A DNA stretch of 64,000 nt, taken from Triops longicaudatus. Its lineage: Eukaryota; Arthropoda; Branchiopoda; Notostraca; Triopsidae. The stretch lies in assembly GCA_022885665.1 (NCBI GenBank), contig JAGQDJ010000019.1:62001-126000 (forward strand). The letters run 5' to 3'. The position numbers and the translations under genes are program-made. Below, one piece after another: positions 63,701 to 64,000 of the stretch. The notes below the pieces were generated by a model, which had not been told where the DNA came from, searched no databases, and saw nothing but the letters and a program-made list of their open reading frames with translations. How positions within the stretch are numbered: position 1 is the first letter of the stretch; every line of letters begins with the position of its first letter.

Positions 63701-64000
63701 TTGGCCGCGTACTTGCCAGGAGCGGCAGCTGCTGCTGCTGCCTTGACTGCCAGACGGTTTGGCGGACCTATTCACCCCTCAGGACGGTTCCGTTACATCC
63801 CGTTGTCACCTTTGGCCAGGTATGCCTTTTACAATAGAAAATAACAAAAACATGTTCTTGTGGCACATGGGGTTTGTATACGGGCCGTGGCTTGCCAATG
63901 CTCAGTTTTGTCCTTCCTCGTGAAGACTCCGACCATTTTCTATACATTTTATGCACGAAATGTGCTTACTTAGTTGCGCCAATTTCTGTTCCAACTAATG
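60709..64000 (+). CDS. ELAV/Hu family RNA-binding protein (3' end outside window)
   Basis: Binds U/AU-rich RNA and steers splicing, polyadenylation and stability, classically in neurons. A 5'-UTR exon starts after the acceptor at 60708; the ATG is at 60794. Coding exons: 60794-61031, 61562-61665, 63302-63455, 63543-63819, then a donor at 63820 with the rest beyond the edge. RRM1: RNP2 LIVNYLP, RNP1 LGYGFVNY. RRM2: RNP2 LYVSGIP, RNP1 KGVGFIRF, both as in ELAV proteins. After RRM2 comes an Ala-rich hinge (AAYLPGAAAAAAALTARRFG), the linker where insect fne and Rbp9 paralogues differ and splicing varies. RRM3 is not in the window. Intron 2 is 1.6 kb and includes a CCTG repeat. I cannot say whether it is the elav, fne or Rbp9 counterpart; fne/Rbp9-like is most likely because the N-terminus is short. 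Confidence 0.96.
61666..63301 (+). other. ELAV intron between RRM1 and RRM2
   Basis: This is a phase-0 intron of 1.6 kb. It contains a CCTG tandem at 62592-62611 and T-rich tracts. No alternative RRM exon was recognised. U-rich introns of this type are common autoregulation targets of ELAV proteins, but that is inference. Confidence 0.7.
62592..62611 (+). repeat. CCTG tetranucleotide repeat, five units
   Basis: Five perfect CCTG units lie in the ELAV intron. Confidence 0.9.

Overview
The window is eukaryotic nuclear DNA, almost certainly from an arthropod. Every recognisable gene is split by GT-AG introns (one is GC-AG), many of them only 50-130 nt long. The proteins are animal ones, and the UPF1 N-terminus and the very long iRhom N-terminus look arthropod-like. 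The DNA is moderately AT-rich with kilobases of gene-free sequence between genes. I cannot name the species or order from sequence alone.

Layout: 1-11360 shows no supportable gene. 11361-24877 (+) is a 15-exon inactive rhomboid (iRhom) gene. 25980-26353 (-) is a complete three-exon SmF (snRNP F) gene with tiny introns, converging on iRhom. 26354-32857 is gene-free and carries a small hAT-like MITE. 32858-35367 (+) holds a TATA/Inr promoter candidate and a zinc-less medium-chain dehydrogenase-like gene with a serine-rich insert. 37630-38180 is a LINE relic. 40839-42329 (-) is a four-exon secreted protein, possibly a prohormone, with a C-terminal Gly-Arg. 46243-51150 (+) is complete UPF1 (14 coding exons). 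52482-53457 (+) is a p24/TMED cargo receptor. 54201-57002 (-) is a cytosolic carboxypeptidase of the CCP6/AGBL4 type, converging on TMED. 60709 to the window edge (+) is the 5' part of an ELAV/Hu RNA-binding protein, with RRM1 and RRM2 present and RRM3 beyond the edge.

The genes do not form one pathway. Several are housekeeping RNA or secretory genes (SmF, UPF1, p24, iRhom). Others are more often linked to neurons or signalling (ELAV, CCP6, the candidate prohormone). All coding models were built by hand from splice sites, and reading phase is kept across every junction. The exon lists in the entries are predictions, not transcript evidence.

The points most worth a second look are: the CCP6 catalytic Glu replaced by Asn; the unrecognised secreted precursor ending in Gly-Arg; a cysteine cluster and two in-frame skippable exons in iRhom; the GC-AG intron in p24; and two MITEs with recognisable 8-bp target duplications.
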